From positions 1 through 6,306 of the forward strand of contig CATPBV010000080.1 in NCBI GenBank assembly GCA_955652345.1: 6,306 nt of DNA, given 5' to 3'. Within the stretch, counting starts at the first letter, position 1, and the number at the start of each line of letters is the position of its first letter. Of the stretch, positions 5,685 to 6,306 are shown piece after piece. A model generated the notes under the pieces. The model made no database searches and was not told the DNA's origin. It worked only from the letters and a program-made list of their open reading frames with translations. Position numbers and translations under genes: made by a program. The DNA is from an uncultured Solirubrobacteraceae bacterium (lineage in GTDB: Bacteria > Actinomycetota > Thermoleophilia > Solirubrobacterales > Solirubrobacteraceae).

Positions 5685-5712
5685 GCGGCGGCTACCATCC
5701 AGGAGCCGCCGC
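5685..5712 (-). repeat. 9-bp hairpin between the exported protein and regulator genes
   Basis: GCGGCGGCT (5685-5693) and AGCCGCCGC (5704-5712) pair perfectly around a 10-base loop. It lies in the 108-base gap after the stop at 5746 and before the regulator ATG at 5637. No T-run follows on the minus strand. A smaller imperfect repeat (CTGTC and GACAG, 5714-5733) lies just before it. This could partly terminate or protect mRNA and so set regulator level relative to kinase. Confidence 0.5.
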
Positions 5713-5745
5713 GCTGTCAGGAAAGACCGACAGGTGCTCGGTGCC

Positions 5746-6039
5746 CTACCGATAGCCCAGCCGATCCTTGGTCGAATGCTCAGCCTTCTTGCCGTGGTCG
5801 CGGTCGCTCGCTTTGGCCCTTTCGTTCCGTGAGCCAGCGTCCACTGCGTCGCGTTTATCCGGCGTGGTCTGGTTTCCGCGCAGGATGTGGTCGCCGTCGC
5901 GGGCGGGAATGCGCTCGACGGCCGCGGCCTTGGCGTTGGTCTGGGTTGTCGCCGCCCCGGCGATCGCTGGGGCGCCGAGGGCGAGAGCAGACAGTCCCGC
6001 GAGGACACCTACGTTGGTCTTCAGACGCCTGATCATCAT
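5746..6039 (-). CDS. Small exported, highly charged protein inside the two-component operon
   Basis: 97 aa. Residues 1-27 are a clear signal peptide: MMIRRLK, hydrophobic core VGVLAGLSALALGAPAIA, with signal peptidase I sites after A27 (AIA) or A29 (AGA). The mature 70 residues are almost free of large hydrophobics, have no cysteine and no Trp, and are packed with K, R, D, E and H (for example DKRDAVDAGSRNERAKASDR), so probably disordered. I recognise no family. The ATG at 6039 has AAGGAG (6051-6046) six bases upstream and overlaps the kinase stop as ATGA, so translation is coupled to the kinase; a second ATG follows directly at 6036. Lying between kinase and regulator, it may be an extracytoplasmic accessory, sensor or feedback protein of the system, in the manner of CpxP, but no sequence likeness to CpxP is seen. 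Confidence 0.75.
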   Translation of the reverse strand: MMIRRLKTNVGVLAGLSALALGAPAIAGAATTQTNAKAAAVERIPARDGDHILRGNQTTPDKRDAVDAGSRNERAKASDRDHGKKAEHSTKDRLGYR

Positions 6040-6306
6040 GTGGTTCTCCTTTTAGTTGGGGACCAAGCGTCGGTCACGGTAGGAGAGTCAGATGAGACCA
6101 CCATGAGCCGGCCCGACGGGTCGCGGTACGTCGGGTCGGTGCTGCGTTGCGGGGCGGTGGGGTCGGGGATGGTGATCGAGAAGTCCACGTGGCCGTCGTG
6201 GTTTCTCACGGTCGCGTGACCGCCGTGCGCGCCCGCGATCGCCTGCACGATGGCCAGTCCCAGCCCGGAGCCGCCACGCCCGCGGCTCGAATCCTCCCGA
6301 GTGAAC
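6036..6306 (-). CDS. Sensor histidine kinase, C-terminal end (5' part outside window)
   Basis: The minus-strand frame entering at 6305 gives 89 residues ending at TGA 6038-6036. It opens with the F-box and G2 box of the HATPase_c domain, FTREDSSRGRGGSGLGLAIV, followed by QAIAGAHGGHATVRNHDGHV and the last strand DFSITIPDP. This is the ATP-binding end of a HisKA-type kinase of the kind paired with OmpR regulators. The sensor, membrane and phospho-His parts are beyond the window. After the domain there is an unusually long tail of about 40 residues (from PTAPQRSTD), polar and Ser/Thr-rich, over which the next gene's ribosome binding site is laid. Its stop overlaps the exported protein's start by four bases (ATGA). 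It should phosphorylate D51 of the regulator at 4918-5637. Confidence 0.9.
   Translation of the reverse strand, partial: FTREDSSRGRGGSGLGLAIVQAIAGAHGGHATVRNHDGHVDFSITIPDPTAPQRSTDPTYRDPSGRLMVVSSDSPTVTDAWSPTKRRTT
6046..6051 (-). promoter_or_regulatory. Shine-Dalgarno of the small exported protein, inside the kinase gene
   Basis: AAGGAG six bases before the ATG at 6039, within the last codons of the kinase. With the ATGA overlap it allows terminating ribosomes to restart, and fixes the start of the exported protein. Confidence 0.75.

Noticed and set aside
1..6306. CRISPR array, insertion sequence, tRNA or attachment site
   Set aside because: No regularly spaced repeats, transposase-like frame, terminal inverted repeats with target duplication, or cloverleaf was seen on reading both strands.

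Overview
This is a 6.3 kb high-GC bacterial chromosomal window. Codon third positions are strongly G/C, GTG starts appear beside ATG, one promoter looks leaderless, and the families are actinobacterial in flavour (OmpR-type two-component system, MarR-GNAT fusion, luciferase-like F420 enzyme remnant, CitB-type regulator output domain). I infer an actinomycetote, possibly a Thermoleophilia-like soil lineage. No rRNA or other phylogenetic marker is present, so the genus cannot be named.

Layout. Positions 1-219 (+) are the 3' end of a SAM-dependent O-methyltransferase. On the minus strand, from 2047 down to 132, lies a probable transcription unit: a ten-helix EamA/DMT transporter (2047-1031), a small metal-binding cupin of the hydroxynitrile-lyase-like type (958-554), and an orphan winged-helix domain that looks like the output half of a CitB/DcuR-family response regulator without its receiver (461-132). 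Diverging from the transporter is a secreted 166-aa protein of unknown function (2181-2681, +). It is followed by a terminator-like hairpin and then a MarR-GNAT fusion (2769-3653, +). The promoter of the fusion gene carries a palindrome over the -10 and appears to give a leaderless mRNA. Next comes a decayed LLM-class (F420-type) oxidoreductase (3730-4133, +), reduced to its N-terminal 34 codons and C-terminal third, with a frameshift.

The right part is all minus strand. It holds the C-terminus of a sensor histidine kinase (from the window edge to 6036), a small secreted, very charged protein (6039-5746) whose start overlaps the kinase stop by ATGA, an OmpR/PhoB-family response regulator (5637-4918), a small protein with a possible DUF2007-like ending (4894-4601), and a VOC/glyoxalase-fold protein (4560-4174).

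How the genes may work together. Kinase, small exported protein and regulator form a plausible signalling operon. The exported protein is well placed to be an accessory or feedback partner of the kinase, as CpxP is for CpxA, but this rests on position only. The transporter and cupin may handle a common small molecule. The MarR-GNAT protein probably represses itself. Two genes (the CitB-like and LLM remnants) show decay, so this is a mildly eroding accessory region. No mobile element, CRISPR array, tRNA or rRNA is seen. No stretch over 300 bases lacks a gene or pseudogene. The most original element is the small exported protein inserted inside the two-component operon. I see no clear evidence of an entirely new system.
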